Part shown: in pieces, positions 56,931 through 64,000 of the stretch
Position numbering within the stretch: position 1 is the first letter of the stretch
How the letters are laid out: every line of letters starts with the position of its first letter
Assembly: GCF_900104845.1 (NCBI RefSeq)
Contig: NZ_FNSR01000001.1
Location: forward strand, 2,418,001 to 2,482,000
From: Paraburkholderia caballeronis
Lineage (GTDB): Bacteria > Pseudomonadota > Gammaproteobacteria > Burkholderiales > Burkholderiaceae
Direction of reading: 5' to 3'
Length of the DNA stretch: 64,000 nt
The notes under the pieces: generated by a model
The model's database searches: none
Seen by the model: the letters and a program-made list of their open reading frames with translations, nothing else
What the model was told of the DNA's origin: nothing
Made by a program: the position numbers and the translations under genes

Positions 56931-58619
56931 TCATGTATAACCACGCTGGTCGCGCCACGCGGCCGGCCAGATGCCCTGCTTGCCCGGCGACAGCACGCCA
57001 TGCGGGTCGAGCGCGTCCTTCAGCGTCTCGGCCAGCCGCAGCAACGCGCCGTCGTTGAAACCGTACTGCGCGGCCGCGTAGTCCATGTAGAGCAGATGCG
57101 ACCGGTACACGCCATAACCCGCCGCGCGCGCATCGCTCATCAGCGCGCGCAGCAGGTCGCCGGCGCGCGCGGCGTCGGCGCGGTTCTCGCGCGCAAAGAT
57201 CGCCGCGAACACGTGATGCAGATGACGCCCCGCCGCCGTGAAGCCGCCGTAATAGTCGAACCCGTACTCCGCCGCGCGCGTTTTGACGAGATGGTACTGA
57301 CGCAGCGCGTCGGCGCCGGTCGCCGGACATAGCGGCGAAAAATCGACGTGCGCGCCGGGGCCGCTCAGCCAGTCGAGCATCCGGAACGCGGTCATCGCCG
57401 GAATGCCGGCCAGGTTGCGGTCGCCGCCGCCCTGCGGCTGCGCGTCCCCCGCGTACTGCTTGGCCGCGAAGCGCACGCCGCGCACCGGCGCGAACGCGCG
57501 CTCGACGATCCGGCGCTGGGCGTCGATCACCGACGGCTCGCCGTACAGCGCGTAATGCAGGTTCCAGCGGCCGACGCCGAGGTCGCGCTGGATCGCGGCG
57601 ACGACGTCCTCGGGCAGCGGCCCCGCGCCGTCGTACCAGCGCGCACGCGGCGCGATGCTCGCCGCGCGACGGATCGCGCCTTCGATCACCGCGTGATGGC
57701 GGATCGTCCCGTCGAGTTGCAGCGCGCGCAGCGTATCGACCAGCACGCCAAGATCGTCGTCGCGCTCGAACTGGATCTCGCCGAGCAGATACGCGGGCGG
57801 CGCGGGCATCAGCCATACACCCATCTTCGTGACGATCCCGTAGTTCGACTGCATGAACATCGGGTCGAACGACGGGCCGTAACCCGGACGGAACAGTTGC
57901 CACGCGGTGCCGGTCTCGATCGCGCCCATGCCGGTGCGGACCACGTCGCCGTTCGCGAGCACGACTTCCATCCCGCACTGCGTCGCCGCGTGATCGCCGT
58001 ACGGCGTATAACCGAAGCCGCGTTCGAGCGCGTTGCCGACGACGCTGCCCCAGCCGGCCGCGGGCGGATCGACCCACAGCTTCGAGCCGCTGCTGCGCAG
58101 ATGCGCGTACAGGTCGTAATAGCTGACGCCCGGCTCGACGAGCGCATACGCGAGCGACTCGTTCACTTCGAGCACGCGGTTCATCCGTTGCAGGTCGAGC
58201 ACGACCGAGCCGGCGAGTCGCGGCGCGGCGCCGCCGTACGCGAAGTTGCGGCCGGTCGAGACGGTCCACAGCGGCAGGCGCGCGTCGTTCGCGACGCGCA
58301 GGATCGCGCGGATTTCGTCGACATTTGCCGGCAACAGCGCCGCCGACGCCGCGAAGAGGCGCGGGTCGGCGGCCGGCATGAACGGGTCGTCGTAGCTGTC
58401 CGCCGCCGCGCCGGACCGCACGTTGTCCGCGCCGACGATCGCCGCGAATTGGGCCATCGCCTGTTCGAAGCGGGCCGGCGAAAAACCCGGCGGCAGCGGG
58501 CGCGGCAGGACGGACGGATCGGCGTCGCTCGACCCAGCGGACTTGCTTTCGCCGCTGGCCGAACCATCCGGCGGCGAAGGCGATCCGGCCGCGCCCGGAC
58601 GCCCGGCGGGCTTCACCAT
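56931..58619 (-). CDS. VAO/4-cresol dehydrogenase-type FAD-linked oxidase
   Basis: 562 residues; ATG 58619 overlaps the anti-sigma stop. A Ser/Pro-rich N-terminal ~45 residues precede the FAD-binding PCMH domain: LPLWTVSTGRNFAYGGAAPRLAGSVVLDLQRMNRVLEVNE, YVEPG-like ALVEPGVSYYDLYAHL, PAAGWGSVVGNALERGFGYTPYGDHAATQCGMEVVL, GYGPSFDPMFMQSNYGIVTKMGVWLMP. The C-terminal cap domain ends LDPHGVLSPGKQGIWP. Closest in pattern to 4-cresol dehydrogenase flavoprotein, vanillyl-alcohol or eugenol oxidases. No signal peptide and no cytochrome partner gene are seen. Coupling to an ECF sigma/anti-sigma pair is unusual. Confidence 0.85.
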   Translation of the reverse strand: MVKPAGRPGAAGSPSPPDGSASGESKSAGSSDADPSVLPRPLPPGFSPARFEQAMAQFAAIVGADNVRSGAAADSYDDPFMPAADPRLFAASAALLPANVDEIRAILRVANDARLPLWTVSTGRNFAYGGAAPRLAGSVVLDLQRMNRVLEVNESLAYALVEPGVSYYDLYAHLRSSGSKLWVDPPAAGWGSVVGNALERGFGYTPYGDHAATQCGMEVVLANGDVVRTGMGAIETGTAWQLFRPGYGPSFDPMFMQSNYGIVTKMGVWLMPAPPAYLLGEIQFERDDDLGVLVDTLRALQLDGTIRHHAVIEGAIRRAASIAPRARWYDGAGPLPEDVVAAIQRDLGVGRWNLHYALYGEPSVIDAQRRIVERAFAPVRGVRFAAKQYAGDAQPQGGGDRNLAGIPAMTAFRMLDWLSGPGAHVDFSPLCPATGADALRQYHLVKTRAAEYGFDYYGGFTAAGRHLHHVFAAIFARENRADAARAGDLLRALMSDARAAGYGVYRSHLLYMDYAAAQYGFNDGALLRLAETLKDALDPHGVLSPGKQGIWPAAWRDQRGYT

Positions 58620-59725
58620 CGCGCGGGATCGCCGCCGAGCGCGCTGCATACGTCGGCCGCGATCGTGCGCAGTTTGCCCTCGGAGATCGTGCCGGACAAC
58701 GCGTAACCGGTGCGGCCCGTCACCCAGTAGAAGGTGCGGCGTTCGCCGTCGCGCAGCGAGCCGTACGACGCGCTGTCGCGCTTCGCCGCGCTCACGTACA
58801 GCGTGAGCCGCTCGCCCGCATCGTTTTCGTACATCAGCTGCGCGGCCGGCCCCGACGCGCCGGGCAGCAGACGGCCGCCGACCAGCCCGTAGCCGTACTC
58901 CTGAAGCGACGGCACCGACAGCGTGCGGCCGAGCCGCTTCGAGAGCCACGCGACCAGATGCGCTTCGTCGGCCGCGCCGACTTCGACCGGATGCCGCCGC
59001 TCGGGCGAATACACCGCATACGCGACGTCCGCGCGGCGCGCGAACGCAGCGCCGTCGTCCGCGAAGAACAGGCCGCCGCCGTCTCCGCGCGGGATCAACG
59101 TGCTCGCCGCGAATGCGATGCCGATGCCGGCCGACACCCAGCCCGCCGCGATGCCCGCGCGCCACCACCACGGCTCGCGCGGACGCAGCACGATACAGGT
59201 CGGCCCGGCCGACGACAGGCCGTCGCCGGCGGTCAGGTCGGCCAGCGCCCGCAACGCCGCTTTCTGCGAGCGATACGCGGAGGCGCGGCCCGCGGCGAGC
59301 GGATCGCCGGCGATGCGCTCGCGAACCGCCGCGGCGTCGGCCAACGGCAGTTCGCCGTCGATGAACGCGGACAGGGCTTCTAGCACGTCGTCCGCGAGCG
59401 GTTCGCCGCTCGCCCCGCTGTTGCGCGCATCGGTGCTGGTTGTCCCGGCGGCTCGATGCGCGCCGCCCGGCACGCTGTCGGCGCCCGGCGCGGCGGCGTC
59501 GGGATGCGAAGCGGACTGGCCCATTCCATGTGAAGCCTCCCCGGACCGCAAAGCGGATTCGTTGACGGCATCCGGAACCGCTTCGGAACGCGAAGCAGTG
59601 TCGCTGCCGTTATCCGCGGACGCGCGCGCGGACTGCGCGTCGCCCGCTGCCGGCGGCACGTTCTCGCCCGCGCGGCCATCGCCGCGCGCAGCGTCATCAT
59701 GACGATCGATGTCGTCGTGGCTCAT
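58613..59725 (-). CDS. Anti-sigma factor with long acidic N-terminus
   Basis: 370 residues; ATG 59725 overlaps the sigma stop (ATGA). A ~115-residue low-complexity N-terminus is followed by the anti-sigma/zinc-finger-like segment DDVLEALSAFIDGELPLADAAAVRERIAGDPLAAGRASAYRSQKAALRAL. One membrane helix follows at about 210-230 (WWRAGIAAGWVSAGIGIAFAASTLI), then a periplasmic domain. The HisXXXCysXXCys zinc signature is absent. It should hold the cognate ECF sigma at the membrane. The long disordered start is atypical for RsiW-like proteins (about 250 residues). Confidence 0.83.
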   Translation of the reverse strand: MSHDDIDRHDDAARGDGRAGENVPPAAGDAQSARASADNGSDTASRSEAVPDAVNESALRSGEASHGMGQSASHPDAAAPGADSVPGGAHRAAGTTSTDARNSGASGEPLADDVLEALSAFIDGELPLADAAAVRERIAGDPLAAGRASAYRSQKAALRALADLTAGDGLSSAGPTCIVLRPREPWWWRAGIAAGWVSAGIGIAFAASTLIPRGDGGGLFFADDGAAFARRADVAYAVYSPERRHPVEVGAADEAHLVAWLSKRLGRTLSVPSLQEYGYGLVGGRLLPGASGPAAQLMYENDAGERLTLYVSAAKRDSASYGSLRDGERRTFYWVTGRTGYALSGTISEGKLRTIAADVCSALGGDPARW

Positions 59726-60261
59726 CGTGCCGTCCCCACTACCTTGAGCGTCGCGGTTCTCCGCGCCGGATCCTGACCGAGCAACACCCGCAGATGCTCG
59801 CGCGCACGCGACAGCCGCGACATCACGGTGCCGCACGGTACGCCGAGCACCGCCGAAGCCTCCTCATAGCTCAATTCCTCGACGCACACCAGCAGCAGCA
59901 CTTCGCGCTGTCCCGCCGGCAACTGGTAAAGCGCGCGCTGCAGATCGCGCAGCACGAGTCCGTCGACCTCGCCGCGCGGCGCTTCGAGGGTGCGCCACGG
60001 CGCGCTTTCGTCGTCGACGGCGATCTCGCGGCGGCCGCGCAGCTGATCGATATACAGATGCCGCAGGATCGTCAGCAGCCATGCGCGCAGATTGCTCTGC
60101 GGACGGAACGACGCCGAGCGCGACAACGCGCGCTCGGCCGCGTCCTGCACGAGATCGTCCGCCCACGCGGCGTCGCCGGTGAGCGTGCGGGCATAACGGC
60201 GCAACTGCGGCAACTGCGCGACGACCTGGGCCTCGAACTCCGGCGACGGATTGCGGAACAC
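59722..60261 (-). CDS. ECF-type RNA polymerase sigma factor
   Basis: 179 residues from GTG 60261. Region 2: LPQLRRYARTLTGDAAWADDLVQDAAERALSRSASFRPQSNLRAWLLTILRHLYIDQLR. Region 4: LQRALYQLPAGQREVLLLVCVEELSYEEASAVLGVPCGTVMSRLSRAREHLRVLL. No extra C-terminal domain. Followed by its membrane anti-sigma with ATGA overlap. It probably drives its own operon from the promoter region near 60521-60552. Confidence 0.93.
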   Translation of the reverse strand: MFRNPSPEFEAQVVAQLPQLRRYARTLTGDAAWADDLVQDAAERALSRSASFRPQSNLRAWLLTILRHLYIDQLRGRREIAVDDESAPWRTLEAPRGEVDGLVLRDLQRALYQLPAGQREVLLLVCVEELSYEEASAVLGVPCGTVMSRLSRAREHLRVLLGQDPARRTATLKVVGTAR

Positions 60262-60272
60262 GCCCCCGCCCG

Positions 60273-60404
60273 TCAGTAGCCGCCGCCGCTCGAACTGCCG
60301 CTGCTCGACGATCCACCCGAATTCATGTCACCGCACGCGGACACCGACGTTGCCGTCACGGCCGTGAGCACCAGCCACGCAAGAAACATGCAAAACCGTT
60401 TCAT
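60273..60404 (-). CDS. Tiny secreted lipoprotein at the head of the ECF operon
   Basis: 43 residues from ATG 60404 with a strong AGGAG. MKRFCMFLAWLVLTAVTATSVSAC is a lipoprotein signal (lipobox VSAC). The mature part is only ~19 residues: GDMNSGGSSSSGSSSGGGY. It ends 11 bases before the sigma gene, so it is the first gene of the operon. Ser/Gly-rich tail; unknown role, perhaps an envelope sensor or filler peptide. Confidence 0.7.
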   Translation of the reverse strand: MKRFCMFLAWLVLTAVTATSVSACGDMNSGGSSSSGSSSGGGY

Positions 60405-60520
60405 GATCTGCTCCTGCAAGAAAAGAACGACCGACTGCCGTTTACCTGGGACACCTCGCGACACACGAAACGCAGCGCAAGGCGGCCGGCGCGCGGCAGC
60501 GTCGCCGCGTCGTCGTACCG

Positions 60521-60552
60521 GGAATAAACGGACGGTGCGAACGCTTTATTCC
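60521..60552. promoter_or_regulatory. GGAATAAA inverted repeat, candidate ECF promoter/operator
   Basis: GGAATAAA (60521-60528) and TTTATTCC (60545-60552) are exact inverse complements separated by 16 bases. On the minus strand GGAATAAA would be an ECF-type -35 box (GGAA core), followed 10 bases later by CGTC, a common ECF -10, about 120 bases upstream of the tiny lipoprotein start. The symmetry also allows a promoter on the plus strand or a dimer binding site. Confidence 0.45.
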
Positions 60553-61051
60553 GTACGGGGCAAAATCGGTGAATGGTGCTATTGGCCGGAGCGGATGCCG
60601 CATGGGTGGTGCAGCGGATGCACCCAGCGTGGGCCGTCGAACGGAACGCCTGTACACAACGCGCGAAGATGAACGGGAATCAGCGGCCCGATGTCCGATT
60701 GCCCGATTGCCCGATGCGTCGCGATGCGCGCAAAATCGGCCCGCATGCATCGTCGGTTTGGTCTACGCTGTGAAATCAGCGGCGCGCGATTGTGCGCCGC
60801 GGCCAGGGCCGATCCGGCACGTCACGGGTATCGCTGCGAAACAGCAACCGAACAGCAGCTGAACCCGATCCCCATCAACATCGGGACGCAACAATGCGTT
60901 ACAACCACCGCGCTGCCGACCTGGCCGCGAGCCGTTATAGTGTTAGGGTTTATGCCCATTCACGCGCGCTTCTCCCACACAGGGTAGAATCCGGGCGAGC
61001 AAACGTTACCAACTGAACGCGGCTCCGTGCCGCCAGGCCAAAATTTCGTCC
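60553..61051. other. 499-bp intergenic region upstream of the hfq-like gene
   Basis: No convincing gene. It contains a short tandem run CCGATTGCCCGATTGCCCGATG near 60695-60716. A TATAGT -10-like box lies at 60936-60941 on the plus strand, about 110 bases before the hfq-like start, with a weak -35. Confidence 0.4.
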
Positions 61052-61522
61052 ATGCCTTCCGCAGAATCGCATCCGCAAAACGACTTCATGAACGCCGCGC
61101 GAAAAGAAAGAAAGCGCGTCGAGATTTATCTGGTCAACGGCATTCGCCTGACCGGATGCATCGAGTCGTTCGATCAGTACCTGGTGATGCTGCGCACGCC
61201 TGTCGGCCTGCAAGGCATCTACAAGCGCGCCATTTCCACGATCCAGCTCGACACCGGCACGCGTCCGGGTCCGCGCACCAGCCGCCCGTCGCACGGCGAA
61301 CACACGAGCCGCGGTCCGCATGGCGGACATGGTCCGCGCGAACAGCGTGAACCCCGCGAGCCGAGAGAACCGCGGGAGCCGCGCGAATCGTATCCGTCGT
61401 CGGGAACGGGCTCCGACCGGCCGTCGTCGTCGGACGGTCCGGTCGTCGTGACGCGCCGGCGCCGCCTGTATGGTTCGGTGAACGGCGGCAACAACGGCGG
61501 CGGCGAAGGATCGAACAACTGA
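61052..61522 (+). CDS. Hfq-family RNA chaperone paralogue with disordered C-terminal tail
   Basis: 156 residues. The Sm domain (~10-75) reads [60 protein letters not shown]. Compared with E. coli Hfq, the Sm2 motif YKHAIST is YKRAIST (His57 position is Arg) and GQIESFDQ is GCIESFDQ. The tail has REP repeats ([14 protein letters not shown]), Gly/Ser runs and an Arg cluster [12 protein letters not shown]. Some Burkholderia carry two Hfq proteins, one long-tailed (Hfq2); this fits the long-tailed type. No hflX gene lies beside it, unlike canonical hfq. Confidence 0.85.
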   Translation: MPSAESHPQNDFMNAARKERKRVEIYLVNGIRLTGCIESFDQYLVMLRTPVGLQGIYKRAISTIQLDTGTRPGPRTSRPSHGEHTSRGPHGGHGPREQREPREPREPREPRESYPSSGTGSDRPSSSDGPVVVTRRRRLYGSVNGGNNGGGEGSNN

Positions 61523-61555
61523 CGACGCCGGTTGCGTCATCGTCGCGTCATCCAG

Positions 61556-61577
61556 GGCGGACTTCGTGTCCGCCTTT
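61556..61577 (+). terminator. Terminator of the hfq-like gene
   Basis: GGCGGAC-TTCGT-GTCCGCC followed by TTT, 34 bases after the stop. The stem is 7 bp and the T-run is short. Confidence 0.65.
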
Positions 61578-61720
61578 GCACATCATCGCGTCGGACTTTG
61601 GAAATGTTGCGGCGGCGTCGCTGCGATTCAGGTCGCGAGAAGGTTCGACTGACGAGCGCCCTTCGCGGGCCGCATCTTTGCGTTATGCTGACGGGGATGT
61701 CCCATCCCACGGAGAAAGAC

Positions 61721-61909
61721 ATGAGCGCCAGCACGCCGAAGCCCCCCGCCGAACCGCTTGACGAGCAACTCGACGAGGCGCTTGAAGAAACCTTCCCGGC
61801 AAGCGACCCGATCGCGGTCGATCCGCCCGAGTCGAAACCCCAGCCCCCGCACGACGAAAAGAAAACCGGCGACACGCACGGTCACGGTCACAGTCGCGAC
61901 AAACATTGA
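61721..61909 (+). CDS. Small TFPASDP-motif protein
   Basis: 62 residues with GGAGA before ATG 61721. The core LDEQLDEALEETFPASDPIAVDPPE matches the short (D/E)xLxETFPASDPP element found in many small proteobacterial proteins of unknown function. The C-terminus is charged and His-rich (HDEKKTGDTHGHGHSRDKH), possibly metal-binding. No signal or membrane segment. Confidence 0.75.
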   Translation: MSASTPKPPAEPLDEQLDEALEETFPASDPIAVDPPESKPQPPHDEKKTGDTHGHGHSRDKH

Positions 61910-62142
61910 GCCCGGACCGCGTCGGTCGCAGTGGATGGGCGGCGATGCGGCACCACGCGCGCGGCGCCTGTCGGCAGATGACAACGAGTCGGGAATCGAC
62001 TGGGGACCACGCCTGATTTCCCGCCCGCTTTATTGATGAACTCCGCTCATCGGTATTGACGGCCCATGCGTCGACCGATTGCACGAGCCGGCGTCGCGCA
62101 CTCGCTCCGCCGTTTGTTCGACTGCGAAGACGACCATCGACA

Positions 62143-62169
62143 CGAACGGGCGGACAATCCGCCCGTTCG
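62143..62169. repeat. Perfect 12-bp inverted repeat
   Basis: CGAACGGGCGGA-CAA-TCCGCCCGTTCG, a perfect 12-bp stem with a 3-base loop, in the 334-bp non-coding gap between the TFPASDP gene and DUF2968. No T-run on either side. Possible factor-assisted terminator between the two convergent genes. Confidence 0.6.
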
Positions 62170-62214
62170 CTACGTGCATACCGAACACGAACAGCAGAAG
62201 CCGCGGAAGCTCGC

Positions 62215-62236
62215 GGCAGGCCGTCAGCGGCCTGCC
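62215..62236. terminator. Hairpin just after the DUF2968 stop
   Basis: GGCAGGCCG-TCAG-CGGCCTGCC, a perfect 9-bp stem 8 bases beyond the DUF2968 stop on the minus strand. It lacks a T-run, so termination is uncertain. Confidence 0.45.
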
Positions 62237-62243
62237 CGCGCGC

Positions 62244-62984
62244 TCAGCGAACCGCCAGCCCGCTCTCGACCTGGCGTTGCAGTTCGCGAACCTGGCGCTG
62301 CATCGAGCGCAACTGGTTCTGCGCCGCGGCCTTCTGGGTCTGCAGCGAGTTAGCCTCGTCGCGCGTCTGCTTCTGCTGATCCGCGACCACCGCCTGCTGC
62401 TGCCGCGCGATCGTCAGGTCGGCCTGCAGCCGGTTCGCGTGATCCTGCGACAGCGCGATCATCCGCTCGGTGAACGCCTTCTGCGCTTCGAGACGGGTAC
62501 GGCGAATCTCGATGTCCGATAGATGGAAGGTCTGCCGCACGAAGTCGCGATAGATCGCCTCGGCACGCACTTCGTCGGTACTCTTGATCACGCGCCAGAA
62601 CGTCCCCTGCTGGGACAGCGTGACGTAGTAGACCATTTCCTTGCCGTAGAACAGCAGGCTCGCACTGTAGCTGCCGTTGGACGTCTTGCGCAGCTCGGCG
62701 AGGTCCGGACTATTGATCATCTGCTGGAGTTCCGCGACGTTGCCGGTCGCGCTCTGCTTCGCCTCGTCGGGCGTGAGCGCGGCGGTCTGATCGGCCGCTG
62801 CCGCCGCCGACGCCTGAAGCGTCGGCACCTGCGCGAGCGCGGTCACGGTCGGCTGACTGTCGGCCGCCGGTGCAGCGGTATTCCCCGAATTGTCTGTCAA
62901 AGCCTGTGCGCAACCGGCTTCTGCGCCCCCGATCAATATCAGCGCTGCGAGCGCGATCTGTCGAACTTTCGACTTGTGGTCCAT
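62244..62984 (-). CDS. DUF2968-family exported protein
   Basis: 246 residues; GCAGGA before the ATG. A signal peptide (RQIALAALILIGGAEAGCAQA, possibly lipoprotein-like at GC) and Ala/Thr-rich spacer lead to ELQQMINSPDLAELRKTSNGSYSASLLFYGKEMVYYVTLSQQGTFWRVIKSTDEVRAEAIYRDFVRQTFHLSDIEIRRTRLEAQ, the DUF2968 pattern. A long C-terminal coiled coil follows (RLQADLTIARQQQAVVADQQKQ..QLRSMQRQVRELQRQV). The family is mostly confined to Burkholderiales; function unknown, periplasmic. Confidence 0.87.
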   Translation of the reverse strand: MDHKSKVRQIALAALILIGGAEAGCAQALTDNSGNTAAPAADSQPTVTALAQVPTLQASAAAAADQTAALTPDEAKQSATGNVAELQQMINSPDLAELRKTSNGSYSASLLFYGKEMVYYVTLSQQGTFWRVIKSTDEVRAEAIYRDFVRQTFHLSDIEIRRTRLEAQKAFTERMIALSQDHANRLQADLTIARQQQAVVADQQKQTRDEANSLQTQKAAAQNQLRSMQRQVRELQRQVESGLAVR

Positions 62985-63311
62985 GTAGTTCCTGCTTGAA
63001 CAGTTTTACTTTTTTGACAAACCGGCCTAATTATTACTCACTTTTTTTGGTTTTCGGACTCTTCCTGGAAATTTTGGCGTATGCGCAACTTTTCGGTTGC
63101 GCCAGACGCCGACAGCCTGATAGCCCGAAGCTTCGCGCCAAGGCTAGAGGCGCCCCTCTCAAACGGCGCACACGCTTTCGCGTATGCTGCCCGTCAGCGT
63201 CCAGATGGGCCGCCAGGCGGCGCGCGGCGGCCCCACCGACACGCTACGCCCCACGCGGGTCAACCCTGTGGCGGCCACCGACAACAATGACGGACATCAA
63301 GGAGGAAGACA
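62985..63311. other. 327-bp divergent intergenic region (DUF2968 / DUF2147)
   Basis: No gene. The left part is AT-rich with T-runs (63005-63060). GCGCAAC-TTTTCG-GTTGCGC (63083-63102) forms a 7-bp hairpin. Promoters for both flanking genes must lie here; I could not place them with confidence. Confidence 0.45.
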
Positions 63312-63797
63312 ATGCATCACCTGACCGGACGCCGCGTCGCGTCCGCCTTCCGCACGGCCCGCCGGGCCGTTTTCGCCGGGCTGCTGCTCGGCAGCGCCCT
63401 CACCGCGTTCGCGCAGACGGCCACGCCGGTCGGCGTCTGGCAGACCGTGGACGACCATACGGGCCAGCCGAAGGCGCTGGTGCAGATCACCGAGGGCAGC
63501 GACGGCACGCTGAGCGGCAAGGTCATCAAGGGGCTCGGCCCGACCGACCAGCCCGGCCGCCGCTGCACCGCGTGCACGGACGAGCGCAAGGATCAGCCGA
63601 TCCTCGGCATGACGATCATCGACGGAATGAAGAAAACGGACGACGGCTGGGACGGCGGACACATCCTCGATCCGGAGAACGGCAAGACGTACCGCTGCAA
63701 GATGCACGTCGAGGACGGCGGGCAGAAGCTGGTGGTGCGGGGGTACATCGGTGTATCGCTGCTCGGGCGTTCGCAGACCTGGAGCCGGCAGCAGTAA
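63312..63797 (+). CDS. DUF2147-family exported protein
   Basis: 161 residues; AAGGAGGAAGACA directly before the ATG is an excellent ribosome-binding site. Signal peptide to about residue 35 (AVFAGLLLGSALTAFAQ). Mature protein: PVGVWQTVDDHTGQPKALVQITEGSDGTLSGKVIKGL, CxxC in RRCTACTDERKDQPILGMTIIDGMKK, GGHILDPENGKTYRCKMHVEDGGQKLVVRGYIGVSLLGRSQTWSR. This is the DUF2147 beta-barrel-like family; periplasmic, function unknown. Confidence 0.9.
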   Translation: MHHLTGRRVASAFRTARRAVFAGLLLGSALTAFAQTATPVGVWQTVDDHTGQPKALVQITEGSDGTLSGKVIKGLGPTDQPGRRCTACTDERKDQPILGMTIIDGMKKTDDGWDGGHILDPENGKTYRCKMHVEDGGQKLVVRGYIGVSLLGRSQTWSRQQ

Positions 63798-63915
63798 ATC
63801 AGCGGTGTTCGGTCGCACATCGCGCCGCGCGATGAACCGGCAGTCGCCAACCGGGGACGAGCCGGCGTCCTGGATCGGCCGCGCGCACGTTGCGCGGGCC
63901 GACCCGCGAATTCAC

Positions 63916-64000
63916 CTACGCCGGCTGGCGCAGCAACACGCGATAGCCGAGCGACGGCGGCGCATTCGGCGCCGTCGGAGCGAAAGGCGCAGCCGGCGCG
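63916..64000 (-). CDS. C-terminal tail of a gene entering from beyond the right edge
   Basis: An open minus-strand frame of 27 codons ends at TAG (63916-63918): APAAPFAPTAPNAPPSLGYRVLLRQPA. Pro/Ala-rich followed by a plausible folded end. The codon usage (GC third positions) looks coding, but the product cannot be named from this length. Confidence 0.4.
   Translation of the reverse strand, partial: APAAPFAPTAPNAPPSLGYRVLLRQPA

Noticed and set aside
60569..60862. 97-codon plus-strand ORF in the gap before the hfq-like gene
   Set aside because: No ribosome-binding site, no family similarity and mixed composition; more likely non-coding.

Overview
The window is about 64 kb of GC-rich DNA with strongly biased third positions, so long antisense ORFs shadow almost every gene. 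Gene content points to a betaproteobacterium of the Burkholderia/Paraburkholderia group. Indicators are the Burkholderiales-type trimeric porin, DUF2968 and DUF2147 proteins, a second Hfq-like protein with a long disordered tail, a MocR-controlled cyo operon, and an oxalate-degradation operon next to pntAB. No rRNA, tRNA, CRISPR array, transposase or phage gene was recognised. The left edge cuts a giant repeat protein and the right edge cuts the tail of a minus-strand gene.

1-13.75 kb (plus strand): the C-terminal ~2,570 residues of a giant tandem-repeat surface protein, followed by a tightly packed export-like set: TolC-type lipoprotein, periplasmic HlyD adaptor, GAF-like/HlyD membrane fusion protein, and an M50-type zinc metalloprotease fused to a lipoyl/HlyD-like domain. 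No ABC ATPase is present. 13.8-15 kb (minus): acyltransferase-3.

15.1-24.0 kb (minus): a complete Nit1C-type nitrilase cluster (MSMEG_0572-like, nitrilase, radical SAM, GNAT, AIR-synthase-like, MSMEG_0570-like, flavin oxidoreductase). It continues with a LnmK/Pnap_2097-like protein and a B12-dependent acyl-CoA mutase. The leading promoter region carries a good sigma-54 element, and a MocR-type regulator (24.4-25.8 kb) is divergent.

25.9-31.5 kb: cyoABCD (minus) and a second divergent MocR regulator with 12-bp direct repeats at its promoter. 31.7-37.4 kb: ammonium transporter, XRE-cupin regulator, N-formylglutamate amidohydrolase, LysR regulator, a decayed flavoprotein fragment and a MazEF-type toxin-antitoxin pair with a near-consensus promoter.

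38-46.5 kb (minus): pntAB transhydrogenase; an array of six 49-bp hairpin repeats; a small protein, a PAS protein, formyl-CoA transferase (frc) and oxalyl-CoA decarboxylase (oxc); and a GntR/FCD regulator. The oxc and gntR upstream regions share a 9-bp motif, suggesting control of the operon and autoregulation by GntR.

46.7-56.5 kb: small conserved protein, truncated ABC solute-binding protein, AMP-forming acyl-CoA ligase plus SDR, hot-dog thioesterase, DHA2-type MFS exporter, porin, MFS carboxylate-type transporter and a DUF1571 protein.

56.5-60.4 kb (minus): an ECF sigma operon (tiny lipoprotein, sigma, anti-sigma, VAO-type flavin oxidase, signal-bearing small protein). 61-64 kb: Hfq-like protein, TFPASDP-motif small protein, DUF2968, DUF2147 and a cut gene at the end.

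All functional assignments come from reading motifs and from recalled family knowledge. No database search was run.
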